A stretch of 64,000 bases of DNA from Pigmentiphaga litoralis (GTDB lineage: Bacteria; Pseudomonadota; Gammaproteobacteria; Burkholderiales; Burkholderiaceae_B): the NCBI RefSeq assembly GCF_014651835.1, contig NZ_BMXQ01000001.1, positions 3,074,120 through 3,138,119 on the forward strand. Reading direction: 5' to 3'. The position numbers and the translations under genes were made by a program. The notes beneath the pieces were generated by a model, which was not told where the DNA came from, ran no database searches, and worked only from the letters and a program-made list of their open reading frames with translations. This document shows positions 41,388 through 49,417 of this stretch, in pieces. Position 1 is the first letter of the stretch. Each line of letters starts with the position of its first letter.

Positions 41388-42800
41388 TCAGTCCGTTGAC
41401 AGATGGTCGGGCCGCACTGCCACGGCGGGCGTGGTGCCGGCGGCGCGCTCGGGCGTGTTGGGCGGTGGCGACTCATGAAGGACAGGCGGCTTGGCCATGA
41501 GTTTGAGAATGTAGAGAATGCCCGCGCCAAAGACGGCGAAGTACACCAGCACGAAAGCCAGCAACGAGGCGGCAACCGCGGGCGCCGCCAGGGGTGAGGC
41601 AGAGTCCACGGTGCGCATCAGACCATGGATGGTCCAGGGTTGACGGCCCACTTCGGTGGTGACCCAGCCCGCCAGTACTGCCACCAGTCCGGAGGGACCC
41701 ATCACCAGCGCGAAGCGGTGGAGCCATTTCCATTCATACAACCTGCCGCGCGCGCGGGCCCAAAGGCTGGCCCCCCCCAGGGCAGCCATTAGCAGCCCGA
41801 GGCCGACCATGACGCGAAACGCCCAAAAGACGATGCCAACGGGCGGCCGGTCAGCCTCTGGCACGGTATCCAGCCCGGCCAGCGGCGCATTCCTGTCGTG
41901 TTTGAGGATGAGCGAAGACGCTTTGGGTATCTGGATTGCGTAGTCGACCCGGTTTTCGGCGCTGTTCGGAATGCCGAAAAGGATCAGCGGCGCGCCGTCG
42001 GGGTGGCTCTGAAAGTGGCCTTCCATGGCCATGACCTTGACCGGCTGATGCTCGAGCGTGTTGATGCCATGCATGTCGCCGAGGATGATCTGCAGGGGTG
42101 CGAAGATGGCGGCCATCCACATGGCCATCGAGAACATCAGACGCGCGCGTGGATTGCTGCTGTCCTTCAGCAGGTGCCAGGCGCCCACGCCCCCAACGAT
42201 GAAGGCTGTCGTCAAATAGGCCGCCGAGAGGGTGTGCGCCAATCGGTACGGAAAGCTCGGGTTGAAGATGATGGCCAGCCAGCTGCCTGCCGAAATGAAC
42301 TGGCCTGCCGCGTTCATCGTGTATCCAGCGGGCGTGTGCATCCAGCTATTGACCGACAGGATCCAGAAGGTCGAGACGAACGTCCCTAGCGCCACCATCA
42401 GTGTGGCCGTGAAGTGCAAGCCTTTTCCGACGCGCTTCATCCCGAACAGCATCACCCCAAGAAACCCGGCTTCCAGGAAGAACGCTGTCAGCACCTCATA
42501 GGCCATCAGTGGCCCGATGATCGGTCCCGCCTTGTCGGAAAACACCGCCCAATTGGTGCCGAACTGGTAGGACATGACAATGCCCGAGACCACGCCCATG
42601 CCGAACACCAACGCAAAGATCTTGATCCAGTAGCGATACAGATCCATGTAGTGCTCGCGTCCCGTCCTCAACCACAGGCCTTCGAGCACCGCGAGATAAC
42701 TGGCCAGGCCGATGGTGATGGCAGGAAAAAGGAAGTGGAAACTGATGGTGAACGCAAACTGCACACGGGCCAGCAGCAGTGCGTCGGGAAGCTCGAACAT
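41388..42800 (-). CDS. cioA: Cyanide-insensitive bd-type quinol oxidase subunit I
   Basis: The 470-residue membrane oxidase subunit reduces O2 to water using quinol electrons, carrying haems b/d. It begins MFELPDALLLARVQFAFTISFHFLFPAITIG with the conserved His, and contains 'GVVSGIVMSYQFGTNW', 'LEAGFLGVMLFGMKRVG' and 'GWVTTEVGRQPWTIHGLMRT'. The short quinol-binding loop and 'GRQPWTIHG' are of the CIO type rather than E. coli CydA. The frame is open to 43070, but only the ATG at 42800 gives the family N-terminus. It heads a cioA-cioB-DUF2474 operon and helps respiration at low oxygen or in the presence of cyanide. Confidence 0.93.
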   Translation of the reverse strand: MFELPDALLLARVQFAFTISFHFLFPAITIGLASYLAVLEGLWLRTGREHYMDLYRYWIKIFALVFGMGVVSGIVMSYQFGTNWAVFSDKAGPIIGPLMAYEVLTAFFLEAGFLGVMLFGMKRVGKGLHFTATLMVALGTFVSTFWILSVNSWMHTPAGYTMNAAGQFISAGSWLAIIFNPSFPYRLAHTLSAAYLTTAFIVGGVGAWHLLKDSSNPRARLMFSMAMWMAAIFAPLQIILGDMHGINTLEHQPVKVMAMEGHFQSHPDGAPLILFGIPNSAENRVDYAIQIPKASSLILKHDRNAPLAGLDTVPEADRPPVGIVFWAFRVMVGLGLLMAALGGASLWARARGRLYEWKWLHRFALVMGPSGLVAVLAGWVTTEVGRQPWTIHGLMRTVDSASPLAAPAVAASLLAFVLVYFAVFGAGILYILKLMAKPPVLHESPPPNTPERAAGTTPAVAVRPDHLSTD

Positions 42801-42816
42801 GGGGAAGCCTTGGTTG

Positions 42817-42835
42817 ACGTCCTGAGTGAGGACGT
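42817..42835. promoter_or_regulatory. Inverted repeat upstream of cioA
   Basis: ACGTCCT (42817-42823) and AGGACGT (42829-42835) form seven-base arms around GAGTG, ending 17 bases before the cioA ATG. In the transcript it could fold just upstream of the ribosome-binding site, or in DNA serve as an operator. No regulator is known. Confidence 0.4.
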
Positions 42836-42969
42836 TCGACGCAAAGCTTGACGCAGTGGACTGCCGGCGTCTGTGCGGCAAGCAACAGAGCTGCAAGCGC
42901 AACCGGTGGGAGGGAATGTGTTGCCGATGGAATGCAATTACCGCAGGATCGTTACGCTCGTGGCCTGGG

Positions 42970-43866
42970 TCACCCTTTCTGTACTGACTTACCGCCCCGT
43001 AGTCGCGCTGCATCCTGGTGCGGCGCCAGCCCAAACACACGGGCGTATTCACGACTGAACTGCGTGGCACTTTCGTACCCGACTTCGAACGCTGCTGCCG
43101 TCACGTTTCGCTTTCGTGTCACGATCAGCGTGCGCGCGCGCAGCAGGCGGATGCGCTTTTGATATTGCAGAGGACTAAGCGCCGTGACCGTCTTGAAATG
43201 CCGATGAAATGCGGAAACGCTCATGGCCGCGCGGTCGGCGAGTGCACCGATGCGCAGGGGCTGCGCGAAATCGCGACGTATCCACTGGATCGCCGCGCTC
43301 ACGCGTGCCATGGCGCTGTCCGGAGTCGCGATATCGCGCAGCATCTGCCCATGGGGTCCACGCAGGACGCGGTAGATGATCTCACGTTCGTATAAGGGCG
43401 CCAGGGCGTCGATGTCCGCAGGGTGGTCCATCAGGCGCAGCAGACGCAGCCAAGCATCCATCAACTCCGGTGTGAGTTCGGCCACGCAGAAGCCCGGCCT
43501 TTCGGAGTCGCTGGACCGAGCTGTTTCAGGCAGGTCAGCGATGACCGTTGCAATCACTTCAGGCGTCAACGTCAGGGCAACCGCAAGATACGGCTCCCCC
43601 GAAGCCGCTGCCCTGACATTGCCCACGGCTGGCAAATCTACCGTCATCACGAAGTACGTGGCGGGATCGTAGTAAAGCGTCTGATCGCCGACCGTCATCG
43701 ATTTGCTGCCTTGCAGGATCAGATTGACCATCGGGTCATAGACGGCAGCGAGCTCGTGTTCGGGAATCGCGCCCTGGACCATCGCCACACGCGGGATGCC
43801 CGTTGGCGTGCGTCCGTTGCCAGCCCTGCTCGCGAGGTGTCTGAGTTCATGCAGCTTGTCGTCCAT
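42970..43866 (-). CDS. AraC-family transcription regulator
   Basis: The 298-residue regulator has an AraC N-terminal (cupin-type) domain ('IPRVAMVQGAIPEHELAAVYDPMVNLILQGSKSM') and two helix-turn-helix motifs ('GALADRAAMSVSAFHRHFKTVTALSPLQYQKRIRL' and 'VTAAAFEVGYESATQFSREYARVFG'). The ATG at 43866 (MDDKLHELRHLAS) matches the family; the frame continues to 43977 but those residues look unrelated. It is divergent from an SDR gene across about 135 bases, the usual arrangement in which the regulator controls the neighbour. Confidence 0.85.
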   Translation of the reverse strand: MDDKLHELRHLASRAGNGRTPTGIPRVAMVQGAIPEHELAAVYDPMVNLILQGSKSMTVGDQTLYYDPATYFVMTVDLPAVGNVRAAASGEPYLAVALTLTPEVIATVIADLPETARSSDSERPGFCVAELTPELMDAWLRLLRLMDHPADIDALAPLYEREIIYRVLRGPHGQMLRDIATPDSAMARVSAAIQWIRRDFAQPLRIGALADRAAMSVSAFHRHFKTVTALSPLQYQKRIRLLRARTLIVTRKRNVTAAAFEVGYESATQFSREYARVFGLAPHQDAARLRGGKSVQKG

Positions 43867-44001
43867 GCCGACATCTGACCGCAAAGCACGGAGCGCGACA
43901 AGCAGAAAAGCAGGATCAGGCAAGTTTTGGGCAGGATCGTACGGGCTCGAAATGTGGCTGCCGCCTATCGTGGTCACCTATTCAGGCAACACGGAGCAAA
44001 C

Positions 44002-44745
44002 ATGAGCGTTATCGTCATCACCGGCGGCAGCCGAGGCATCGGAGCCAGTGCTGCCTTGCACTGCGCCCGTCGCGGAATGGGCGTCATCCTTACCTACAAC
44101 GACAACCTCGCCGCGGCAGAAGGCGTTGTGCTACGTATCACGGAGGAAGGAGGCAAGGCAGTCGCACTGAAGCTGGATGTGAGCGCGCCAGCCACCTTTC
44201 CGGTATTTCGCGCTGACGTGGCGCGCGCGCTGATCGACACCTGGTCCCTTGGGGCTATCAGCGGTCTAGTCAATAACGCAGGCTTCGGACTGTACAACCC
44301 CATTTCCACTGTGACAGAGGACCAATTCGACCGTCTGATGAATGTGCATCTGAAAGGCCCCTTCTTTCTGACCCAGGCGTTGCTGCCGTTGATGACCGAT
44401 GGCGCAAGCATCGTCAATTTGACCAGTGCGACGACACGTGTCGCAACCGCAGGTGTGGCACCGTATGCAGCATTGAAGGGCGGCCTCGAAGTGCTGACCC
44501 GATACATGGCCAAGGAGTTCGGATCACGGCGCATCCGCGCCAACGCCGTTTCCCCGGGCGCAATCCGTACAGAACTGGGCGGTGGACTGACCAGCGATTT
44601 TGAAGCGCTGCTTGCTTCCCAAACTGCGCTCGGCAAAGTTGGCGAGCCGGACGACGTCGGTCGTGTCATTGCCATGCTGCTCGCCGACGAAAGCCAATGG
44701 ATAAACGCCCAGACCATCGAGGTCGCGGGCGGCTATGTCATCTGA
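44002..44745 (+). CDS. SDR-family oxidoreductase
   Basis: The 247-residue short-chain dehydrogenase has the cofactor motif TGGSRGIG, NNAG (LVNNAGFG), the catalytic Ser (LTSATTR) and Tyr/Lys (YAALK), and the C-terminal 'IEVAGGYVI'. A GGAG lies six bases before the ATG at 44002. Divergent from the AraC regulator; the VOC gene downstream is 16 bases away and probably cotranscribed. The substrate is unknown. Confidence 0.88.
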   Translation: MSVIVITGGSRGIGASAALHCARRGMGVILTYNDNLAAAEGVVLRITEEGGKAVALKLDVSAPATFPVFRADVARALIDTWSLGAISGLVNNAGFGLYNPISTVTEDQFDRLMNVHLKGPFFLTQALLPLMTDGASIVNLTSATTRVATAGVAPYAALKGGLEVLTRYMAKEFGSRRIRANAVSPGAIRTELGGGLTSDFEALLASQTALGKVGEPDDVGRVIAMLLADESQWINAQTIEVAGGYVI

Positions 44746-44761
44746 TCAAGGAGCTTCCGCC

Positions 44762-45163
44762 ATGCTTGACCATATTTTCATATCTGTCCGCGACGTCGAA
44801 CGTTCCATCAATTTCTACGATGCGACATTGCCCGCGGTCGGCATCACCGCAAGGCTTGACTACGACGGTAAGCAAGGCCCACCTGGGCATCCCGATCTAA
44901 AAGGATATGGCGCCGATGGCCGGGTTTTCTTCTGGCTGCGCAATGGCCTGGTTGACAGTCGGTCGGTACATGTCGGTTTCGTTGCGCACAGCAAGGAAGA
45001 GGTCGATACCGCCTATGCGGTGGCTATGTCGCACGGTGCCACGGATAACGGGGCGCCAGGCGCTAGGTTGCACTACGACCCAAACTACTACGCGGCCAAT
45101 GTCTTGGACCCGGATGGATACAGCCTGGAATTCGTCTACAAGAATTGGCAGCACGCATCATGA
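44762..45163 (+). CDS. VOC-family (glyoxalase/dioxygenase-fold) protein
   Basis: This 133-residue single vicinal-oxygen-chelate domain protein reads 'LDHIFISVRDVERSINFYDATLPAVG' at the start and 'YYAANVLDPDGYSLEFVYKNW' at the end, with His and Glu metal ligands. An AAGGAG precedes the ATG at 44762. Its stop overlaps the start of a truncated gene. It resembles the VOC gene at 48.3 kb. Confidence 0.86.
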   Translation: MLDHIFISVRDVERSINFYDATLPAVGITARLDYDGKQGPPGHPDLKGYGADGRVFFWLRNGLVDSRSVHVGFVAHSKEEVDTAYAVAMSHGATDNGAPGARLHYDPNYYAANVLDPDGYSLEFVYKNWQHAS

Positions 45164-45251
45164 GCAGGCTTCTGATCTATGGCGCGACCGGCTATGTGGG
45201 CCGCCTTACGGCGTCTTTGCTGCGACCATTGCAGGCGCCAGGATCATCGAT
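45160..45251 (+). pseudogene. N-terminal fragment of an NAD-binding (saccharopine-dehydrogenase-like) protein
   Basis: From the ATG at 45160 (overlapping the VOC stop, ATGA) the frame reads MSRLLIYGATGYVGRLTASLL, a Rossmann-fold beginning typical of saccharopine-dehydrogenase-like or NAD(P)H-binding proteins. After about 30 residues it stops resembling any family and runs out in arginine-rich noise. The remaining 300 residues of such a protein are missing, and the convergent SDR gene begins 60 bases on. Probably cut by a deletion. Confidence 0.6.
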
Positions 45252-45313
45252 CACTGACCGGATCACGAGACGGCGGCTCGCCAGGCCGCTTGTCATGCTG
45301 CACCTGGAACGTA

Positions 45314-46042
45314 TCACCAGGGCTGGCGGCCGTGACTGCCAAAAAAGCCGCCAGTCGGCCCATCTGCCCCAATCAGCGCCATCTTTATGGCGGTTGCCGC
45401 GCCTTCGGCAGGCGTCAAGAACCCGGTATTCGCGTTGAGGTCGGTTCGGACATGCCCAGGTTCGACTGCGTTGACCTTGATGCCGAGCGCTTCCAGTTCT
45501 CTTGCAAAGCAGACTGCCACGGCGTTCAAGGCAACTTTCGAAGCGGTGTAGCCGATCATGTTCACACTCGAATAAATCGACGTTGGATCGTTGATCAACG
45601 TCAGCGAACCCAGCCCGCTACTCATCATCACCACGCGAGCGTCGCCCGATGCCTTGAGGAGCGGCAACACTGCTTGAGTGACGCGAACGGGGCCGAATAC
45701 GTTGACCTCAAAAACCGCCTTCATGTCAGCCATTACCGCTTGGCTCGGAGGCGTCGCGGCGTCCAGAATGATGCCTGCGTTGTTGATGAGCACGTCCAGT
45801 GAATCGATCTCAGACGCAAGGATCGCGCTGGCTCGCTGCACACTTGCGTCGTCCGCGACGTCCATCTCCAGCAACCTCACGTCGAGCCCATCGTTTCTCA
45901 AGCGTTCGACTGACTGCGCACCCCGGGTCGCGTCACGAGCGGCCATCCAGACGGACAAGCCCGCTTCAGCGAGCCCCTTGGCGATGGCCAGTCCGATCCC
46001 CTTGTTTGCGCCGGTGACAAGGGCCTGCTTTTTTGTCGTCAT
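45314..46042 (-). CDS. SDR-family oxidoreductase
   Basis: The 242-residue classical short-chain dehydrogenase has TGANKGIG, NNAG (LINNAG), catalytic 'MSSGLGSL' and YTASK. It resembles NAD(P)H-dependent carbonyl reductase-type members ('GIGLAIAKGLAEAG'). The ATG overlaps the stop of the upstream NTF2-like gene (46039-46042), giving a two-gene operon expressed leftwards from the operator region at 46.57-46.64 kb. Substrate unknown. Confidence 0.88.
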   Translation of the reverse strand: MTTKKQALVTGANKGIGLAIAKGLAEAGLSVWMAARDATRGAQSVERLRNDGLDVRLLEMDVADDASVQRASAILASEIDSLDVLINNAGIILDAATPPSQAVMADMKAVFEVNVFGPVRVTQAVLPLLKASGDARVVMMSSGLGSLTLINDPTSIYSSVNMIGYTASKVALNAVAVCFARELEALGIKVNAVEPGHVRTDLNANTGFLTPAEGAATAIKMALIGADGPTGGFFGSHGRQPW

Positions 46043-46539
46043 GACTTCGCGCTCCGCGAAACGACTTCTTCGTTCGACCCTTTGACGTGATCGCTGAGGT
46101 CACCAACCAGATGCAGGGTCAGCACACGTCGGGTAAAGCGCCATTGGCCTTCCTGCCGCTCGAATTCATCGAGATACTTGCCCGTGCAGATAGGCTGCAA
46201 TCGTAGGCCGTCTGTTTGTTGATGCACCGTGTAATAGCTCGCGGAGGTCGCTTTGTCGCCGCTTGGAGCAATGTCTACAAGGACATTGGCCAAGGTGTGC
46301 CAGGTCCGCGGCGTCGCGTCTGCATGAACTTGGAGACCCATCTCGAGGAAATCCCTGACGCCGTCGCGGCCGGAAACAACGTTGCCCAGAACATCCATTT
46401 CAGCGTGCTGAAACAGCTCAGCCACTCCGTCGAAGTCGCCGCCATCGAGACGATGGGTGTACGTGGATAGAAGGCGTTGAATCGCACTTTCCGCGGTGAG
46501 GCGCTCAACGTGGTCGAGGCTGGTGCGTATATCGGTCAT
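46039..46539 (-). CDS. NTF2/SnoaL-like protein
   Basis: The 166-residue protein has one SnoaL-type alpha+beta barrel: 'LTAESAIQRLLSTYTHRLDGGDFDGVAELF', 'GRDGVRDFLEMGLQ', 'HTLANVLVDIAPSGDKATSASYY' and 'GKYLDEFERQEGQWRFTRRVLTL'. Members include small isomerases, hydroxylase partners and dehydratases; the role here is unknown. AGGAG lies eight bases before the ATG at 46539. It is coupled to the SDR gene downstream. Confidence 0.85.
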   Translation of the reverse strand: MTDIRTSLDHVERLTAESAIQRLLSTYTHRLDGGDFDGVAELFQHAEMDVLGNVVSGRDGVRDFLEMGLQVHADATPRTWHTLANVLVDIAPSGDKATSASYYTVHQQTDGLRLQPICTGKYLDEFERQEGQWRFTRRVLTLHLVGDLSDHVKGSNEEVVSRSAKS

Positions 46540-46568
46540 AGGTGTCGCTCCTGAGGCGCAAGAAGTTA

Positions 46569-46584
46569 TATAGCAATCGCTATA
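46569..46584. promoter_or_regulatory. TetR-type operator, NTF2-SDR operon
   Basis: TATAGCAATCGCTATA is a near-perfect 16-base palindrome, 30 bases before the NTF2-like start. It shares TAGC...GCTA arms with the sites upstream of both TetR-divergent SDR genes, so one or both TetR proteins probably bind here. Confidence 0.7.
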
Positions 46585-46622
46585 ATCATCATTGCACGCG
46601 GATCGGCGCACCGCAACACTTA

Positions 46623-46638
46623 TATAGCGGTCGATACA
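46623..46638. promoter_or_regulatory. Second, weaker TetR-type operator
   Basis: TATAGCGGTCGATACA keeps the left arm of the operator consensus; the right arm is degenerate. Together with the site at 46569 it forms a pair upstream of the NTF2-SDR operon. Confidence 0.5.
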
Positions 46639-46719
46639 TTCCAGGTCGGAAGCGGCTTTAGAGGGAGCCGCCTAAGTGGAGACCAATTCAGGTGCACCAC
46701 GCAAGGCAACCTGACCAAG

Positions 46720-47340
46720 CTACCTAGGTCGGCTGCTAGCCTTGAACTCGGCACTCAGCGCCCGACCTGCCACCTTGGCGCACTCGACCAGTTTGGCTTG
46801 CGAGTACCCCAGGCACGCGTAAGACGAGATTCCACGCAGCGTTAGCAGTACATAGTCGGCAATTCGCTCCGCATCAGCGCCTGAGACAAACTGCTCGATA
46901 TAGGCCCGGATAGCGTCACTGCCTTTTGCCGCCAACGCGGTCGCAATGCCGGCCGCTTCCGCGTCATCGGCCCGCATGGCCTCGGTCACCATGCAGCCGC
47001 GCCGTACCGGGTCTTGCGTGTAGTGCTGGGCCGCCGCCACGAACAACCGGGTCAGCACCGCAGGGGGCGTTCCCTTGTCCGAGAGCAATTGCTCCAGCGG
47101 CAGCGAGTTGCGTGTGGCGTACTTGATCAGGGCGCGTTCAAAGAGCGCGAGCTTGCTCCCGTACGCCGCATAAAGGCTTGGCGGCACGATGTCCATGGCC
47201 TGCGTCAACTCGGCCACTCCGACTGCGTCATAGCCCCGCGTGTGGAACAAGGCCTCAGCAACATCGACTCCCCACTCGCGATCGAACGCAGGCTTGCGCT
47301 GGCGCGCAGGGGTCTTCACAGGAGCAGGTTGGCGGGTCAT
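46720..47340 (-). CDS. TetR-family regulator (paralogue 1)
   Basis: The 206-residue repressor-type protein has an N-terminal HTH ('DVAEALFHTRGYDAVGVAELTQAMDIVPPSLYAAYGSKLALFERAL') and a helical ligand domain with a conserved 'RRGCMVTEAMRADDAEA'. The ATG at 47340 gives a basic, proline-rich lead. It is divergent from an SDR gene with a perfect palindrome between. Strongly similar to the second TetR (48662-49285), which also faces an SDR gene. Confidence 0.9.
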   Translation of the reverse strand: MTRQPAPVKTPARQRKPAFDREWGVDVAEALFHTRGYDAVGVAELTQAMDIVPPSLYAAYGSKLALFERALIKYATRNSLPLEQLLSDKGTPPAVLTRLFVAAAQHYTQDPVRRGCMVTEAMRADDAEAAGIATALAAKGSDAIRAYIEQFVSGADAERIADYVLLTLRGISSYACLGYSQAKLVECAKVAGRALSAEFKASSRPR

Positions 47341-47374
47341 GACGGGCAAGGCACGAAAAATGGATTCTGGAAAG

Positions 47375-47390
47375 CTAACGGTCGCTACAT
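47375..47390. promoter_or_regulatory. TetR-type operator half-site
   Basis: GCTAACGGTCGCTACA keeps one good arm (reverse: TGTAGCGACC). It lies 35 bases ahead of the TetR start and could serve autoregulation. Confidence 0.4.
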
Positions 47391-47418
47391 AGTACTTGCA
47401 TTAGCGCCATGTGCTCCA

Positions 47419-47434
47419 TATAGTGACTGCTAAT
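47419..47434. promoter_or_regulatory. TetR-type operator, degenerate
   Basis: TATAGTGACTGCTAAT shows the left arm TATAG and right arm GCTA of the consensus, directly next to the perfect site at 47433-47450. Confidence 0.4.
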
Positions 47435-47450
47435 ATAGCGATCGCTATAT
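47433..47450. promoter_or_regulatory. Perfect 18-bp TetR-type operator
   Basis: ATATAGCGATCGCTATAT is a perfect palindrome, 20 bases before the SDR start at 47470. It is the best match of the operator family found at all three TetR-linked promoters and is likely to overlap the SDR promoter, so bound repressor would block it. Confidence 0.8.
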
Positions 47451-47469
47451 ATGAATAGGGAAATTCGAC

Positions 47470-48216
47470 ATGTCTTTTTTTGAGAACAAGATCGCCTTGG
47501 TCACTGGCGGATCGTCCGGAATCGGTTTCGGCATTGCACGACACTTGGCTGACCAGGGTGCTCGAGTCATCATCACCGGGCGCGATATCGCAAAACTCGA
47601 CAAAGCGGTACAGGCCCTAGGGCCCAACGCATCCGGTAGGGTCGTCGACTTCACGAAAACCCAGGACATCGACACGCTGTACCAAACAGTTCAGCGCGAC
47701 GCGGGGCGGCTCGACCTGGTTGTGGCGAACGCAGGCGCTGGCACCATCCTCTCGTTAGGCAAAATCACCGAGCAGCAAGTCGACCAGACGCTGGGCGCGA
47801 ATGTCAAAGGCGTCATCTTCACGGTCCAAGGCGCGCTGCCGCTCATGGCTTCCGGCGGCGCCATTGTGATTATCGGATCGACAGCCTCGTTCAATCCGCC
47901 AGCCGGCATGAGTGTCTACGGCGCGTCGAAAGCCGCAGTACGCGCCTTGGTACGCGCCTGGATCCAGGAAATCAAAGGCAGCGGCGTCCGCATAAATGTT
48001 GTGAGTCCGGGCCCGGTTCGCACAGAAGGTCTCGACAACTTCTTCCCGCCCGACCAAGCCGACGCGGCCTTCGCATCGTTAGCCGAACAAAGCACGGTCG
48101 GTCGGATCGGCGTGCCACAAGACATCGCACACACTGTTGCCTTCCTGGCGAGCGATGCCGCTGCATATATCAATGGCGTCGAGCTGTTCGTGGACGGCGG
48201 CGCTTCACAGATCTGA
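47470..48216 (+). CDS. SDR-family oxidoreductase (paralogue 1)
   Basis: The 248-residue classical SDR has TGGSSGIG (cofactor), 'VVANAGAG' (NAG motif), catalytic Ser in 'IIGSTAS', and YGASK. It ends 'YINGVELFVDGGASQI'. It is clearly related to the SDR gene at 49418 and like it faces a TetR gene across the operator, so the pair arose by duplication of a TetR-SDR module. Substrate unknown. Confidence 0.88.
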   Translation: MSFFENKIALVTGGSSGIGFGIARHLADQGARVIITGRDIAKLDKAVQALGPNASGRVVDFTKTQDIDTLYQTVQRDAGRLDLVVANAGAGTILSLGKITEQQVDQTLGANVKGVIFTVQGALPLMASGGAIVIIGSTASFNPPAGMSVYGASKAAVRALVRAWIQEIKGSGVRINVVSPGPVRTEGLDNFFPPDQADAAFASLAEQSTVGRIGVPQDIAHTVAFLASDAAAYINGVELFVDGGASQI

Positions 48217-48253
48217 GCTTAGAAAGCGCGAGCGCCCTCTGGTGCGCTTCGCG

Positions 48254-48649
48254 TTAGGCAGGCTCCTGGCATACCACTTCTACATTGACGCCATCAGGAT
48301 CCAGTACGTAGGCCGCGTAATAGTCCGCGTGATAGCGCGGCCGGATCCCGGGTGGACCGTTGTCTATGCCTCCGGCGCTCAGCGCTGCCGAGTGGAAGGC
48401 GTCGACTACCGCTCGCTTTTTTGTGGCGAATGCAATATGGGTTCCAGAGCCTGGCCTTTCCTTATCGTGGATCCACAGCCGCGGATACCCGTCCTTTCCA
48501 AAACCGTGACGGGTGCTACCTGCCCGCGTACGCTCGGGTCCAACGGTAATCAGGCGAACGATATCCAGGGGTGCGAGCGCCCGTTCGTAAAAGCTTCGAG
48601 AGGCTTCAATGTCCCGCACAGCAAATTCAACGTGATCAAGAAAAGTCAT
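48254..48649 (-). CDS. VOC-family protein
   Basis: The 131-residue single VOC domain reads 'LDHVEFAVRDIEASRSFYERALAPLD' and 'YYAAYVLDPDGVNVEVVCQEPA', with conserved His/Glu metal-binding positions. It lies 12 bases upstream of the TetR 2 stop on the same strand, so it is probably cotranscribed with that regulator. It may bind a ligand or be a small lyase/dioxygenase; the role is unknown. Confidence 0.84.
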   Translation of the reverse strand: MTFLDHVEFAVRDIEASRSFYERALAPLDIVRLITVGPERTRAGSTRHGFGKDGYPRLWIHDKERPGSGTHIAFATKKRAVVDAFHSAALSAGGIDNGPPGIRPRYHADYYAAYVLDPDGVNVEVVCQEPA

Positions 48650-48661
48650 GGGTTTCGCCTT

Positions 48662-49285
48662 TCAGGGGGTATGGAGCAACGTCTCGAAGCCTTGGCCCGC
48701 CAGCTTTGCTACGGAAACGAGTCGAGGCTTGGATAAGCCGGCGCGTGCAGCGGCAGACAGCCCTTGCAGCATCGTGACCACAAAGTCGGCAAGTTCTCGC
48801 GCCCGGGTCGGATGCGTTTGGGCAATGTAATTCTCAATAAAAGCTGCGGCAGCCTTGCCGTGCGCAGTGGCCAGTGCCCGTGCCTGAGGATCGTCAGCGC
48901 GCATTCCTTCGGTTGCCAGGCAACCGCGCTTCGTCGCCGACTTTGTGTATAGCAACGCTGCATTCAGCAGCAATTCATTGATAGCCTCAGGCACCTGGCG
49001 ATCTGGCGTCAGGATCTTGTCCGCAGGCAGGTTGGCTTCTTCTACATAAGCTGCCAAGCAATGCCCGAACAAGCCAGCTTTACTGCCGTAGGCGGCATAA
49101 AGACTTGGTGGATTGATGCCGAGGGCACGAGTGATCTCCGCGACGCCGACAGAGTCATAGCCGCGCTCATGGAACAGGTCTTTTGCAATCGCTATCCCTG
49201 CATCGCGGTCGAAGGCGCGCCGAGACGGGCGGGCCGAGAATTTCCCGACGCTTTTTGACGTCAAGGTTGATGGCTTCTTATCCAC
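48662..49285 (-). CDS. TetR-family regulator (paralogue 2)
   Basis: The 207-residue regulator has HTH 'AIAKDLFHERGYDSVGVAEITRALGINPPSLYAAYGSKAGLFGHCL' and 'KRGCLATEGMRADDPQA'. It parallels TetR 1 along its whole length. The GTG at 49285 has GAGAG about eight bases upstream and is the best start; the frame runs open to 49327. It is divergent from an SDR gene, with two operators between. Confidence 0.87.
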   Translation of the reverse strand: MDKKPSTLTSKSVGKFSARPSRRAFDRDAGIAIAKDLFHERGYDSVGVAEITRALGINPPSLYAAYGSKAGLFGHCLAAYVEEANLPADKILTPDRQVPEAINELLLNAALLYTKSATKRGCLATEGMRADDPQARALATAHGKAAAAFIENYIAQTHPTRARELADFVVTMLQGLSAAARAGLSKPRLVSVAKLAGQGFETLLHTP

Positions 49286-49365
49286 GGCGATATCTCTCAA
49301 TGTGACTCGGCTGTCAGCGATGAACAACTATAAAGACAAGTGAGGCTCGTGCAATTCACTCTTGC

Positions 49366-49381
49366 TTTAGCGATCACTATA
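49366..49381. promoter_or_regulatory. TetR-type operator
   Basis: TTTAGCGATCACTATA fits the consensus (core TAGCGATC, arm CTATA). It lies 22 bases, about two helix turns, from the next site. Confidence 0.65.
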
Positions 49382-49387
49382 ACTTAC

Positions 49388-49403
49388 TGTAGCGATCACT
49401 ACA
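49388..49403. promoter_or_regulatory. TetR-type operator
   Basis: TGTAGCGATCACTACA is a near palindrome with the same TAGCGATC core, 15 bases before the SDR start at 49418. It probably overlaps the promoter or start of transcription. Confidence 0.7.
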
Positions 49404-49417
49404 ACACGAGGTGTCTA

